From NCBI GenBank assembly GCA_934754655.1, contig CAKVIC010000008.1, positions 1 through 64,000 of the forward strand: a stretch of DNA of 64,000 nucleotides. The letters are read 5' to 3'. Numbering within the stretch: the first letter of the stretch is position 1; the number at the start of each line of letters is the position of its first letter. This stretch comes from an uncultured Candidatus Melainabacteria bacterium. GTDB lineage: Bacteria > Cyanobacteriota > Vampirovibrionia > Gastranaerophilales > Gastranaerophilaceae. The position numbers and the translations under genes were made by a program. Shown piece by piece: positions 16,474 through 25,832 of the stretch. Below the pieces are notes generated by a model that made no database searches, had not been told where the DNA came from, and was given only the letters and a program-made list of their open reading frames with translations.

Positions 16474-19113
16474 ATGTTAGATACGAAAAATAACGAATCT
16501 GAAGTGGTAGAAGTAGTAGAAACAAGTAGTGTTAATAGTGTTGAAGCTTTAAATCAAATGATTGAAAGAGCTAAAAAAGCTCAAGAAATCTACTCAACTT
16601 TTTCTCAAGAACAAGTTGATGCAATTTTTAAAGCCGCAGCGGTTGCAGCTGATAAAGCACGTATTCCACTAGCAAAAATGGCTGTTAAAGATACCGGTAT
16701 GGGTATTGTTGAAGACAAAATTATTAAAAACCATTTTGCATCTGAATACATCTACAACAAACACAAAAACGCAAAAACTTGCGGAATTATTAAAGAAGAC
16801 AAAATTAATGGTACCAAAATTGTTGCTGAACCTTTAGGGGTAATTGCAGGTATTATTCCTACTACAAACCCTACTTCAACTGCAATTTTTAAATCACTAA
16901 TTTGTTTAAAAACAAGAAATGCAATAGTGTTCTCTCCACACCCAAGAGCAAAAGCTTCTACAATTGCGGCTGCTAAATTAGTTTTGGATGCAGCTGTTAA
17001 AGCTGGCGCACCGGAAGGATTGATTGGTTGGATTGATGAACCTTCTATGGAATTATCAAATGCATTGTTACACAATCCAAACATTGCTTGTATACTTGCA
17101 ACAGGTGGTCCTGGTATGGTTAAGGCAGCTTATTCATCAGGTAAACCGGCATTAGGCGTTGGTCCTGGTAACGTTCCTGCAATCATTGACGAAACTGCTG
17201 ATATTCAAATGGCTGTTTCTTCAATTTTGATGTCAAAAACATTTGATAATGGTATGATTTGTGCTTCAGAACAATCTGTTATTGTTGCTGATGAAATCTA
17301 TGATGAAGTAAAAAAAGAATTTCAATATAGAGGCGCTTACATGCTTAATGCAGATGAAGCAAAGAGCGTTTCAAAAGTTATTTTAACGGAACAAGGAACA
17401 GTAAACCCTGCAATCGTTGGTCAACCGGCTAGTAAAATTGCTGAAATTGCAGGTATTTCTGTTGATAGTGACACAAAAGTTTTGATTGGCGAAGAAGATG
17501 AAGTTTCAATCGAAAATCCGTTTGCACACGAAAAATTATCTCCAATTTTAGCAATGTATAGAGCTTCAAGTTATGAAGATGCTGTAGAAAAAGCTCACAA
17601 ACTTGTTATGATTGGTGGTGCTGGTCACTCAGCAGCATTATACACTGATGCTAGAGTTAGCGACAGAATCAATTATTTTGCAAAGAAAATCCCTACTTGC
17701 AGATTGTTGATTAACTCACCTTCTTCTCAAGGTGGTATTGGTGATTTGTTTAACTTTAAACTTGAACCGTCTTTAACATTAGGTTGCGGTTCTTGGGGTG
17801 GCAACGCAGTCAGCGGAAACGTTGGTGTTGAACACTTACTTAATTACAAGACAGTTGCTGAAAGGAGAGAAAATATGTTGTGGTTCAAAGTTCCGCCTAA
17901 AGTATATTTCAAAAGAGGCGCTATTGACTTGGCTTTACGTGAGCTTCAAGGCAAAAAACGTGCATTTATCGTTACTGATAGATTCTTATTTAACTCAGGC
18001 GCTGTAGATAATATCGTTAAGGTATTGGATGAAGTTGGTATTGACCATCAAATCTTCTTTGATGTAAAACCAGACCCAACAATTTCAACAATTAACCAAG
18101 CTTTAGAAATTGTTAGACCATACGAACCAGACATTATTATTGCTCTTGGTGGTGGTTCTCCAATGGATGCTGCTAAGATTATTTGGTTAATGTATGAACA
18201 ACCTGAAACTGTATTTGAAGATATCTCTATGAGATTTATGGATATCAGAAAAAGAATTTGTCGTATTCCTGAACTTGGCAAGAAAGCTACTATGGTTGCT
18301 ATTCCTACAACATCAGGTACTGGTTCTGAAGTAACTCCATTTGCGATTATTACAGATGATGAAACTCACGTAAAATACGCAATTGCAGATTATGCTTTAA
18401 CTCCTAATATGGCAATTATCGATCCTAATTTCGTAGATGGTATGCCAAAAGGCTTAACAGCAGCATCTGGTATCGATGCTCTTGTTCACTCAATTGAAGC
18501 TTATGTTTCAGTAATGGCTACAAACTTTACAAATTCAAATGCTTTGGAAGCAACTAAATTAATCTTTAGATACTTAACTCGTTCTTACAATGATGGTGCT
18601 AAAGACCCAATTGCGAGAGAAAAAGTTCACTATGCTGCAACTATTGCAGGTATGGCTTTTGCTAACTCTTTCTTAGGTTTGTGTCACTCTATGGCTCACA
18701 AATTAGGTGCGATGTATAACGTTCCTCACGGTGTAGCTAATGCGTTATTAATTAATCAAGTTATTAAATACAACGCTAATGATAAACCAAGAAAACAAAG
18801 CATTTTCCCTCAATACAAATTCCCTAGCGCTAAGATTAAATATGGTCAAATCGCTGACGAACTTGGTTTGGGTGGTAAAAATGATGATGAAAAAGTTGAA
18901 TTATTGTTAGATGCAATTACAAAATTAAAACAAGATCTAAACTTACCAGCATCAATTAGAGATTTTGGTGTTGATGAAAAAACATTTATGGATAGACTTG
19001 ACGAACTTGTAGAATTGGCTTATGATGACCAATGTACAGGTGCTAACCCTGTATATCCATTAATGGATGAAATCAAACAAATTTATATTGATGCATACCA
19101 CGGTGTAGTATAG
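16474..19113 (+). CDS. adhE: Bifunctional aldehyde-alcohol dehydrogenase AdhE
   Basis: AdhE reduces acetyl-CoA to acetaldehyde and then ethanol, reoxidising two NADH. The first half (to about residue 450) is a CoA-acylating aldehyde dehydrogenase with catalytic Cys263 in NGMICASEQ and GGPGMVKAA. The second half is an iron-dependent alcohol dehydrogenase with GGGSPMDAAK, GIDALVHSIEAY and the His ligands in LCHSMAHKLG and NVPHG. Length 879 aa is standard. It heads the redox island, with AAAGGAG upstream and rex starting 10 bp after its stop. Confidence 0.97.
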   Translation: MLDTKNNESEVVEVVETSSVNSVEALNQMIERAKKAQEIYSTFSQEQVDAIFKAAAVAADKARIPLAKMAVKDTGMGIVEDKIIKNHFASEYIYNKHKNAKTCGIIKEDKINGTKIVAEPLGVIAGIIPTTNPTSTAIFKSLICLKTRNAIVFSPHPRAKASTIAAAKLVLDAAVKAGAPEGLIGWIDEPSMELSNALLHNPNIACILATGGPGMVKAAYSSGKPALGVGPGNVPAIIDETADIQMAVSSILMSKTFDNGMICASEQSVIVADEIYDEVKKEFQYRGAYMLNADEAKSVSKVILTEQGTVNPAIVGQPASKIAEIAGISVDSDTKVLIGEEDEVSIENPFAHEKLSPILAMYRASSYEDAVEKAHKLVMIGGAGHSAALYTDARVSDRINYFAKKIPTCRLLINSPSSQGGIGDLFNFKLEPSLTLGCGSWGGNAVSGNVGVEHLLNYKTVAERRENMLWFKVPPKVYFKRGAIDLALRELQGKKRAFIVTDRFLFNSGAVDNIVKVLDEVGIDHQIFFDVKPDPTISTINQALEIVRPYEPDIIIALGGGSPMDAAKIIWLMYEQPETVFEDISMRFMDIRKRICRIPELGKKATMVAIPTTSGTGSEVTPFAIITDDETHVKYAIADYALTPNMAIIDPNFVDGMPKGLTAASGIDALVHSIEAYVSVMATNFTNSNALEATKLIFRYLTRSYNDGAKDPIAREKVHYAATIAGMAFANSFLGLCHSMAHKLGAMYNVPHGVANALLINQVIKYNANDKPRKQSIFPQYKFPSAKIKYGQIADELGLGGKNDDEKVELLLDAITKLKQDLNLPASIRDFGVDEKTFMDRLDELVELAYDDQCTGANPVYPLMDEIKQIYIDAYHGVV

Positions 19114-19123
19114 AGGACTTTTA

Positions 19124-19756
19124 ATGGAAAGTTATCTATCTGAAAAAATAATAAAGAGGTTAACTTTATACCACTTTATATTAGATGATTGCGAAGATAA
19201 CGGGCTTGAGTATATATCAAGCCCGCGTATCGCTGAATTGCTCGGAATAGACAACTCTCAAGTTCGCAAAGATATTAAATTCGTTAATCATACAGGTAAG
19301 TGCAAGATCGGGTATAAAGTTTCTGAATTAAAAAAAGGGATTGAAATATTACTCGGTTTTCAAAAAAACAAAGATGCATTTATTATTGGAGCAGGGAATT
19401 TAGGTACTGCACTTATCAAATATGATGATTTAAAAAATTACGGTTTAAATATTCTTGCTTTATTTGATAATGATTCCTTAAAAGTCGGTATGACGATAAA
19501 TTCTAAAGAAGTTTTTCATATTTCAAAATTACCAAATCTTGTTAAAAGATTAAATGTTGATATAGCAATTTTAACAGTGCCAAAAGAAGTCGCGCAAGAA
19601 TGCGCAGATTTTTTGGTGAATTCAGGTATTAAATATATCTGGAATTTTACCCCACGAGTTTTAAAAGTTAGCAAAGATGTCCGTGTATGGAACGAAAACT
19701 TGATAGGGAATTTTGTTCAATTTATAGCAGAGGATGAAGAAGCAAATGACAACTGA
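19124..19756 (+). CDS. rex: Redox-sensing transcriptional repressor Rex
   Basis: Rex represses fermentation genes until NADH rises. The N-terminal winged helix includes SSPRIAELLGIDNSQVRKD. The Rossmann domain opens with AFIIGAGNLGTAL, and a C-terminal helix provides the domain swap. The 210-aa length is typical. Placement right after adhE and before the hydrogenase genes suggests autoregulation of the whole island. Its end overlaps the next gene. Confidence 0.95.
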   Translation: MESYLSEKIIKRLTLYHFILDDCEDNGLEYISSPRIAELLGIDNSQVRKDIKFVNHTGKCKIGYKVSELKKGIEILLGFQKNKDAFIIGAGNLGTALIKYDDLKNYGLNILALFDNDSLKVGMTINSKEVFHISKLPNLVKRLNVDIAILTVPKEVAQECADFLVNSGIKYIWNFTPRVLKVSKDVRVWNENLIGNFVQFIAEDEEANDN

Positions 19757-19982
19757 AATAAAAATATGCATGGGCAGTGCCTGTTTTGCCCGAGGTAATG
19801 ATAGAAACGCTGAAATTATTGAGCAGTTTATAAAAGACAATAATTTAGATGCAAAAGTTGAATTAATTGGTGCAAGATGCGAAAATATTTGTGAAAACGG
19901 ACCTAATATTTATATTGATGGAAAGTGTATCAATAATGTTGATGAGCAGAAAATATTAGAAATAATGGAAGGCTTAAAATAA
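19746..19982 (+). CDS. Thioredoxin-like [2Fe-2S] ferredoxin (NuoE/HydC-like)
   Basis: A 78-aa protein with the cysteine pattern of thioredoxin-fold 2Fe-2S ferredoxins: CMGSAC near the start, then CENIC. I chose the ATG at 19746, since an in-frame ATG at 19734 has its Shine-Dalgarno touching the start codon. It overlaps the end of rex by 11 bases, and its TAA overlaps the ATG of hydS by one base. It probably passes electrons to or from the adjacent sensory hydrogenase. Confidence 0.8.
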   Translation: MTTEIKICMGSACFARGNDRNAEIIEQFIKDNNLDAKVELIGARCENICENGPNIYIDGKCINNVDEQKILEIMEGLK

Positions 19983-21703
19983 TGAATAACTTGTATCCTG
20001 TCTATACATTAAAAAATGAATGTCACGATTGTTATCGATGTGTTCGCGAATGTCAGGTAAAAGCAATCAAAATTCTTAATGGTAATGCATCTGTTATAAA
20101 AGATAAATGTATTGCCTGCGGACATTGCGTTATTGCTTGCCCTGCAAACGCAAAACGTGTTCGAAATGATATAGACAAGGTCAAAACTTTATTCATTGCA
20201 AAAAAACAAGTTTATGTTTCACTCGCACCAACTTGGGCGGGTGTTTATGATTTGCAACCTGGATTAATGATAGCTTTATTAAAGCGTTTAGGTTTCCATG
20301 CTGTAAGTGAAACTGCACTTGGTGCTCAAGAAGTTTCAATAAAGGCTACTGAATGGTTAAAAAAACAAGATAATGGGTTATATATTTCGAGTGCATGTCC
20401 TGTTGTTGTTGATTATATAAGATATTATAAACCTAGTTTTACAAAAAATATAATGCCATTTGCCTCTCCTGCTTTAACTCATGCAAAAATGCTTAAAGAA
20501 ACTTTTGGGGAAGATATTTCTGTTGTATTCATTGGACCTTGTATCGGCAAGAAAAATGAAGCAGATAGATCTCCTGAATTAATTGACGCTGCTTTAACTT
20601 TTGATGAACTAAATTATTGGATTAAAGAAGAATTTATAAATCCAGAAGATATAGCTGTCGGAAAAGAAGATGAGTTTGTTCCTTATTCCGCAAATGAAGG
20701 CGCGCTTTATCCTATAGAAGGCGGAATGAATGAAACAATCAGAATGTCAGGCGTCGGCGAAAACACTTTCTTAATAAATGTAAGTGGGCTTAAGTCTTTA
20801 GATAATTCTTTAGATGGCTTAAAGGTTAATAAATTAAACAAAAAAATCTTTTTAGAAGCTTTGGCTTGTGATTCAGGTTGTGTAAATGGGCCTGCTAAAT
20901 CATCAAAACGTTCCGGAGTAAAAATTGTTTCAGAGATTTTGTCAAAAATTAATTTCAGAGAAAATATTCCAGAAGAGCCAACGACAGTTGTTGATACAGA
21001 TTACGAAATGAATCCTGTAGCAAAACGTGAGTATTCGCCAGACGAAATAAAAGATGCGATGCGAAAAATTGGCAAAACAACAGAAGAAGATGAATTAAAC
21101 TGTGGCGGTTGCGGATATCCGACATGTCGAGATTTAGCAAAAGCTCTTTTAGACGGAGATGCCGAGCCTGCAATGTGCGTTTCTTATATGAGAAAAATGG
21201 CAATAAAAAAATCTTCCGCAATGTTAAGAAGCATGCCGGCTGCAATTGTAATGGTTGATAAAGATTTAAATATAGTTGAAGCAAACAATATGTTTTTACA
21301 CATGTTTTGTGAAGATATGTATGATATTTTTGCCGATAGAGAAGAAGGGATTAAAGGTGCTGCGATAGATAGAATTGTTCCGTTTAGTGATATCTTCAAA
21401 AAAATGTTAAAAACTGGCTGTGATATACACAAAGAACATTATCCAAGCAAAAAACGCTTGTACGACATAAACGCATTTGTTATTGAAAAAGATGAAATCG
21501 TAGGTGCTGTAATAACTGACGTCACGGCAAACGAAACTGATAGAGAAAAAATTGCAATAAAAGCAAAAGAAGTTATTACAAAGAATATTGCAACTGTTCA
21601 AGAAATAGCTTGTTTACTCGGCGAACACATGGTTGAAACCGAAAAATTATTAAGCTCTATTGCTCAAGATTATTCTTCAGACGACAGTGATGAGGATAAA
21701 TAA
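19982..21703 (+). CDS. hydS: HydS-type sensory [FeFe]-hydrogenase with PAS domain
   Basis: Domains in order: two 4Fe-4S ferredoxin motifs (Cys14/17/20/24 and 43/46/49/53); an H-cluster domain; a Fes-type 4Fe-4S motif (Cys374/377/382/399); and a PAS domain at about 410-520. The H-cluster ligands remain at Cys139 (SSACP), Cys187 (GPCIGKK), Cys296 and Cys300 (ACDSGC). The proton-transfer Cys of TSCCP is Ala138, as described for sensory hydrogenases, so slow turnover and a sensing role are likely. The phosphatase gene overlaps its stop, suggesting a signalling pair. Confidence 0.85.
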   Translation: MNNLYPVYTLKNECHDCYRCVRECQVKAIKILNGNASVIKDKCIACGHCVIACPANAKRVRNDIDKVKTLFIAKKQVYVSLAPTWAGVYDLQPGLMIALLKRLGFHAVSETALGAQEVSIKATEWLKKQDNGLYISSACPVVVDYIRYYKPSFTKNIMPFASPALTHAKMLKETFGEDISVVFIGPCIGKKNEADRSPELIDAALTFDELNYWIKEEFINPEDIAVGKEDEFVPYSANEGALYPIEGGMNETIRMSGVGENTFLINVSGLKSLDNSLDGLKVNKLNKKIFLEALACDSGCVNGPAKSSKRSGVKIVSEILSKINFRENIPEEPTTVVDTDYEMNPVAKREYSPDEIKDAMRKIGKTTEEDELNCGGCGYPTCRDLAKALLDGDAEPAMCVSYMRKMAIKKSSAMLRSMPAAIVMVDKDLNIVEANNMFLHMFCEDMYDIFADREEGIKGAAIDRIVPFSDIFKKMLKTGCDIHKEHYPSKKRLYDINAFVIEKDEIVGAVITDVTANETDREKIAIKAKEVITKNIATVQEIACLLGEHMVETEKLLSSIAQDYSSDDSDEDK

Positions 21704-22860
21704 TGTTCATTGATGTAGATTTCGCACAAGAAAAAAAATATGGCCAAAATGCTTATGGTGATTATTTTACATCAAAGCGTTATCAAGATACAGGAAGAAT
21801 TATTGCGGTTTTATCTGACGGTTTAGGAAGCGGGGTTAAAGCAAATATTTTAGCTTCAATGACAGCGACAATGCTTTTGAAATTTATCGAAGCCGAAATT
21901 GATATAAAAAAAGCATGCGAAATCGTTTTAAACTCATTACCAGTTTGTCAAGTTAGAAAAATAAGTTATTCAACTTTTTCAGCTATGGATTGCGATGATG
22001 ATGGGGTTGTAAGAATTGTAGAAGAGGGTAATCCTCAGTTTCTATGGGTTCATAATAAACAAATAATGGAACCCGAATGTAGTATTATTACATCCAAAAC
22101 ATTTCCTAATCGACACATGCATATTTATAAATTTAAACTAAGTGAAGGAGATAGGCTCGTTTTTTGTTCAGATGGTGTTACTCAAGCCGCATTAGGCTCA
22201 AAATATTTAAAATTAGGATTAAGACGCGAAGGGTTGATTAATATTGTCAAAGAAAAATTAGCAGAAGATAATGAAATCTCAAGTAGAGATTTAAGCAAAT
22301 ATATTGTGCGCCAAGCAATTTTAACAGAACCTGACAGAAAACCGAAAGATGATGTTTCTTGTGTTTGCGTGTATTTTAGAAAACCAAGAAACTCTTTGAT
22401 TTTTACAGGTCCACCATATTATCAAAATAAAGATAATTATTATGCGGAAGTATTTAAGTCTTTTAATGGTAAAAAAGCAATATGTGGTGGTACAACTGCC
22501 TCTTTAATTTCTCGAGAGTTAAATATTCCGATAAAAGTTGATTTAACATTAAACGTAGGTAAACTTCCTGGTATCTCTTATATGGAAGGTGTTGATTTAG
22601 TCACTGAAGGTATTTTAACTTTAACAAAAACTCTTGATGATTTAGAAAAAGGAAAAATTGAAAAAGATGCAGCAGGAAAATTAATTGATTTTATGCTAAA
22701 CTCAGATTGTATCAAATTTATGGTTGGTGCAAAAATTAATCAAGCGCATTATGATCCTAATATGCCTATAGAAATTGAGGTTAGAAAGAATATTATCAAA
22801 AAATTGGAGAACGTTTTAGAATCAAAATATATGAAAAAAGTTACGGTAGAATATATGTGA
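21703..22860 (+). CDS. SpoIIE/PP2C-type protein phosphatase
   Basis: This 385-aa protein has the PP2C metal-binding sites in VLSDGLGSG (about residues 38-46) and FCSDGVTQ, as in SpoIIE-type phosphatases. A further domain of about 150 residues follows, opening with IFTGPPYY and containing GGTTASLI; I do not recognise its function. The ATG overlaps the hydS stop. The target is probably a phosphoprotein such as an anti-sigma antagonist, but none is encoded nearby. Confidence 0.85.
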   Translation: MFIDVDFAQEKKYGQNAYGDYFTSKRYQDTGRIIAVLSDGLGSGVKANILASMTATMLLKFIEAEIDIKKACEIVLNSLPVCQVRKISYSTFSAMDCDDDGVVRIVEEGNPQFLWVHNKQIMEPECSIITSKTFPNRHMHIYKFKLSEGDRLVFCSDGVTQAALGSKYLKLGLRREGLINIVKEKLAEDNEISSRDLSKYIVRQAILTEPDRKPKDDVSCVCVYFRKPRNSLIFTGPPYYQNKDNYYAEVFKSFNGKKAICGGTTASLISRELNIPIKVDLTLNVGKLPGISYMEGVDLVTEGILTLTKTLDDLEKGKIEKDAAGKLIDFMLNSDCIKFMVGAKINQAHYDPNMPIEIEVRKNIIKKLENVLESKYMKKVTVEYM

Positions 22861-22867
22861 GGTATTT

Positions 22868-23131
22868 ATGAAAAAAATCGAAGTAAGAGTTTGTTTAGGT
22901 ACAACATGTTTTGTTATGGGTTCATCAAATCTACAAAATTTAACAGAATTAATACCACAAAAGTTTGGTGATAAAGTTGAAGTTGTGGGAAGTCCTTGTT
23001 TAGGTGTTTGTTCTACAAATTGGGAATATTCAAAAGCTCCTTATGTTAAGGTTAATGACACAATTGTTCAAGAAGCGACAGTAGATAAAGTAATAGCAGA
23101 AATTGAAAGACAGTTAGGAAAAAATGAGTAA
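22868..23131 (+). CDS. Second thioredoxin-like [2Fe-2S] ferredoxin
   Basis: An 87-aa protein with CLGTTC and CLGVC, the four-Cys layout of NuoE/HydC-type ferredoxins. It resembles the protein at 19746 and probably serves the catalytic hydrogenase, whose start it overlaps by eight bases. The pairing of one such ferredoxin with each hydrogenase is notable. Confidence 0.8.
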   Translation: MKKIEVRVCLGTTCFVMGSSNLQNLTELIPQKFGDKVEVVGSPCLGVCSTNWEYSKAPYVKVNDTIVQEATVDKVIAEIERQLGKNE

Positions 23132-24566
23132 CGATTCAATACATTTAAAGAAAGAAATATTAATCAGATTAGTAAAAGCGTTTTTATCAGAAGATTTTGA
23201 AAGCGCGACAAGGCTTATACCTTTTGATATGCGTCCAAAAGGAGCTGAGGTTCCTTACAGATGTTGTATATATAAAGAAAGAGCTATTCTTAAAGATAGA
23301 GTTATTGCAGGGCTTGGTTTTGCAATTGAAGATGATGATGAAACAGTATCTTTAAAAGATTATGCCGCAAAATCTTTAAAAAGAGAAAAGCCAGAAGAAA
23401 ATCCGTTAACAGTTTTAGGTGCTGCCTGTAAAGCTTGTGTGCCTAAACGTATTCATGTTACAGATTTGTGCCAGGGTTGTGTTGCAAGACCATGTAAGTC
23501 AACCTGTAAATTTGGTGCAATTGAAATTATAAATGGAAAATCAGTTATAGACTATGACAAATGTAAAGCGTGCAAAATGTGTATTTCAGCATGTCCATAC
23601 AATGCCATTGTTAAAGTAGCTGTTCCTTGTGAGGATAATTGTCCGGTTGATGCAATCCAAAAGAATGAAGATGGAACTGCTAAAATTGATTTTGAAAAAT
23701 GTATTTCTTGCGGAAAATGTGTTTCAAAATGTCCATTTGGTGCAGTTCATGAAAAAAGCCAACTTATTGAAATTTTAATGCTTTTAAAAGCAAAAAAAGA
23801 AATTTCACTAATGTTTGCTCCAGCAATAGCAGTACAATTTCCTGGAACAATTGGAAAGTTAAAAACAGCTATGCAAAAAGTTGGATTTACTCATATTTAT
23901 GAAGTTGCGCAGGGTGCCGATGTTACAATTAAAACTGAAGCAGAAGAGCTTGAGGAACGTATGGCTGATGGTCACGATTTTATGACAACTTCTTGTTGTG
24001 CCGGATATAATGAATTTATTAAAAAACATTTGCCGGAAATAAAACCGTATGAATCAACGACGAAAACTCCATTGTATTACACAGCGGAAATAGCAAAGAA
24101 AGAATATCCTAATGCTGTAACTGTTTTTATAAGCCCTTGTGTTGCAAAGAAACGTGAAGCACGTGAAAATGATAATGTTGATTACGTTTTAAATGTAGAA
24201 GAATTAGGAGCATTGTTTGTTGGTACGCATACAGAAATTATGGATTGCGAAGAATATGTTGATAACAATGAACCATCAAAACAAGCTCGTAATTTCCCTC
24301 GAATTGGTGGGGTTGCGGAATCGGTTCAACATTGTGCAAATTGTGAAGTTTGTCCAGTCGTTATTGACGGTTTAAATAAAGAAAACATAAGACAGCTTAA
24401 AAAGTACGCAAAAGAAGGTAAGTGTGCAGAAGGTAATTTAATTGAGGTAATGTGTTGCGAAGGCGGTTGCATAAACGGCAATGCAACGATAAATGACACC
24501 AAAATTTCGAAGAAACTTTTGAAGGAATTGTCTGACAAAAGTAAAGATATAGAGAGAAAGGATTAA
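23124..24566 (+). CDS. Monomeric [FeFe]-hydrogenase (group B-like)
   Basis: The 480-aa enzyme should catalyse reversible H2 production. An N-terminal region with extra Cys (47/48, 102/105) is followed by 4Fe-4S motifs at 116-128, 147-157 (with 169/173) and 193-203. The H-cluster domain has TSCCAGY (Cys291/292), SPCVAKK (Cys339) and MCCEGGC (Cys445/449). The proton-transfer Cys291 is kept, unlike in HydS. It is likely fed by ferredoxin and matured by HydF and HydG. Subgroup B is inferred from domain layout. Confidence 0.9.
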   Translation: MSNDSIHLKKEILIRLVKAFLSEDFESATRLIPFDMRPKGAEVPYRCCIYKERAILKDRVIAGLGFAIEDDDETVSLKDYAAKSLKREKPEENPLTVLGAACKACVPKRIHVTDLCQGCVARPCKSTCKFGAIEIINGKSVIDYDKCKACKMCISACPYNAIVKVAVPCEDNCPVDAIQKNEDGTAKIDFEKCISCGKCVSKCPFGAVHEKSQLIEILMLLKAKKEISLMFAPAIAVQFPGTIGKLKTAMQKVGFTHIYEVAQGADVTIKTEAEELEERMADGHDFMTTSCCAGYNEFIKKHLPEIKPYESTTKTPLYYTAEIAKKEYPNAVTVFISPCVAKKREARENDNVDYVLNVEELGALFVGTHTEIMDCEEYVDNNEPSKQARNFPRIGGVAESVQHCANCEVCPVVIDGLNKENIRQLKKYAKEGKCAEGNLIEVMCCEGGCINGNATINDTKISKKLLKELSDKSKDIERKD

Positions 24567-24569
24567 ATT

Positions 24570-25757
24570 ATGTGGGAAAAAGACATTAACATTAATCAAG
24601 TTTTTGAAATCAGAACAAGAACAACAGTGTTTTTTGGTTGTGGCGCTATTGCAAAAATTGATTTTATTGCAAAAGAACTAAAATCAAAAGGAATTGACAA
24701 GCTTATTGTAGTGTCTGGAAGAAATGCTTACAAAGCAACTGGCGCTTGGGCTCATGTTGAAAAAGCATTAAAAGAAAATGGAATTGCATACATAAATTAT
24801 GATGGAGTGACTCCAAATCCTACAACACATAGTGTTGATGAAGCAACAAAAATGGCTAGAGATTTTGGCGCGAAAGCCGTTATTGCTATTGGTGGTGGTT
24901 CTCCAATGGATGCTGGAAAATCAGTTGCGGTATTATTAGAAAATTCTGATAAAAATGCAAGTGATTTATATGAATTCAGATTTGCACCTCAAAAAGCTGC
25001 TCCTATTGTTGCAATTAACCTTACACATGGCACAGGCTCTGAAACAAATAGATTTGCAGTAGTAACTATACCAGAAAAAGAATATAAACCTGCAATTGCT
25101 TATGATTGTATTTATCCGACGTTTGCAATTGATGATCCGATGTTGATGACAAAATTATCACCAAAACAAACAAAATACGTTTCAATTGATGCCGTTAACC
25201 ACGTGATTGAGGCTGCCACTTCTAAGGTTGCCTCACCTTATACTGTGACTTTAGCAAGAGAAGTAATAGAGCTTGTTGCAAAATATTTACCAGTTGTTAT
25301 TAAAAATCCTGAAGATATGACTGCGCGTTATTTCTTAGTTTATGCAGCTATGATGGGCGGAGTTTGTTTTGATAATGGACTTTTACATTATACACACGCT
25401 CTTGAACATCCGCTAAGCGCTGTCAAACCGGAATTATCACATGGTTTAGGTTTAGCTATGCTTTTACCGGCTGTAATAAAATGTATTTATAAAGACAAAG
25501 CAAATGTTCTTTCATATCTTTTAGAACCAATTGCAAAAAACATTGTAAATGCTGAAGATGCTGAAGTTAAAGTTTATGAATGGTTAAAGTCAGTTGAAGT
25601 TCCTAATAAGCTTAAAGATGAAGGTTTTAGTGAAGCTGATGTTGAAAAACTTGTAAAACTTGCTCAAACAACACCTTCTTTAGATGGATTATTATCTTTG
25701 GCGCCAAATAATGCAACAACTGAATGCATTGAAGCAATTTATAAAAATTCTTTATAA
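24570..25757 (+). CDS. Iron-containing alcohol dehydrogenase
   Basis: A 395-aa group III (Fe-dependent) dehydrogenase. It contains GGGSPMDAGKS for NAD(P), HGTGSETNR, and metal ligands in DAVNHVIEA and HALEHPLSA followed by ELSHGLGLA. It sits three bases after the hydrogenase stop at the end of the island, so it probably removes reductant by reducing an aldehyde. The exact substrate is unknown; the sequence differs from the AdhE C-terminal half. Confidence 0.9.
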   Translation: MWEKDININQVFEIRTRTTVFFGCGAIAKIDFIAKELKSKGIDKLIVVSGRNAYKATGAWAHVEKALKENGIAYINYDGVTPNPTTHSVDEATKMARDFGAKAVIAIGGGSPMDAGKSVAVLLENSDKNASDLYEFRFAPQKAAPIVAINLTHGTGSETNRFAVVTIPEKEYKPAIAYDCIYPTFAIDDPMLMTKLSPKQTKYVSIDAVNHVIEAATSKVASPYTVTLAREVIELVAKYLPVVIKNPEDMTARYFLVYAAMMGGVCFDNGLLHYTHALEHPLSAVKPELSHGLGLAMLLPAVIKCIYKDKANVLSYLLEPIAKNIVNAEDAEVKVYEWLKSVEVPNKLKDEGFSEADVEKLVKLAQTTPSLDGLLSLAPNNATTECIEAIYKNSL

Positions 25758-25776
25758 CATTTTAAATAAAGATTTT

Positions 25777-25824
25777 GAAGGCGGCTTTTGAATTAAAAAA
25801 ATTCAAAAGCCGCCTTCCTTTTTA
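25777..25824 (+). terminator. Strong terminator closing the redox island
   Basis: A perfect 18-bp stem (25777-25794 with 25800-25817) with a GGCGGC core and a five-A loop is followed by a T-rich stretch. It separates the island from the convergent miaA gene and could act in both directions. Confidence 0.92.
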
Positions 25825-25832
25825 ATTAATAT

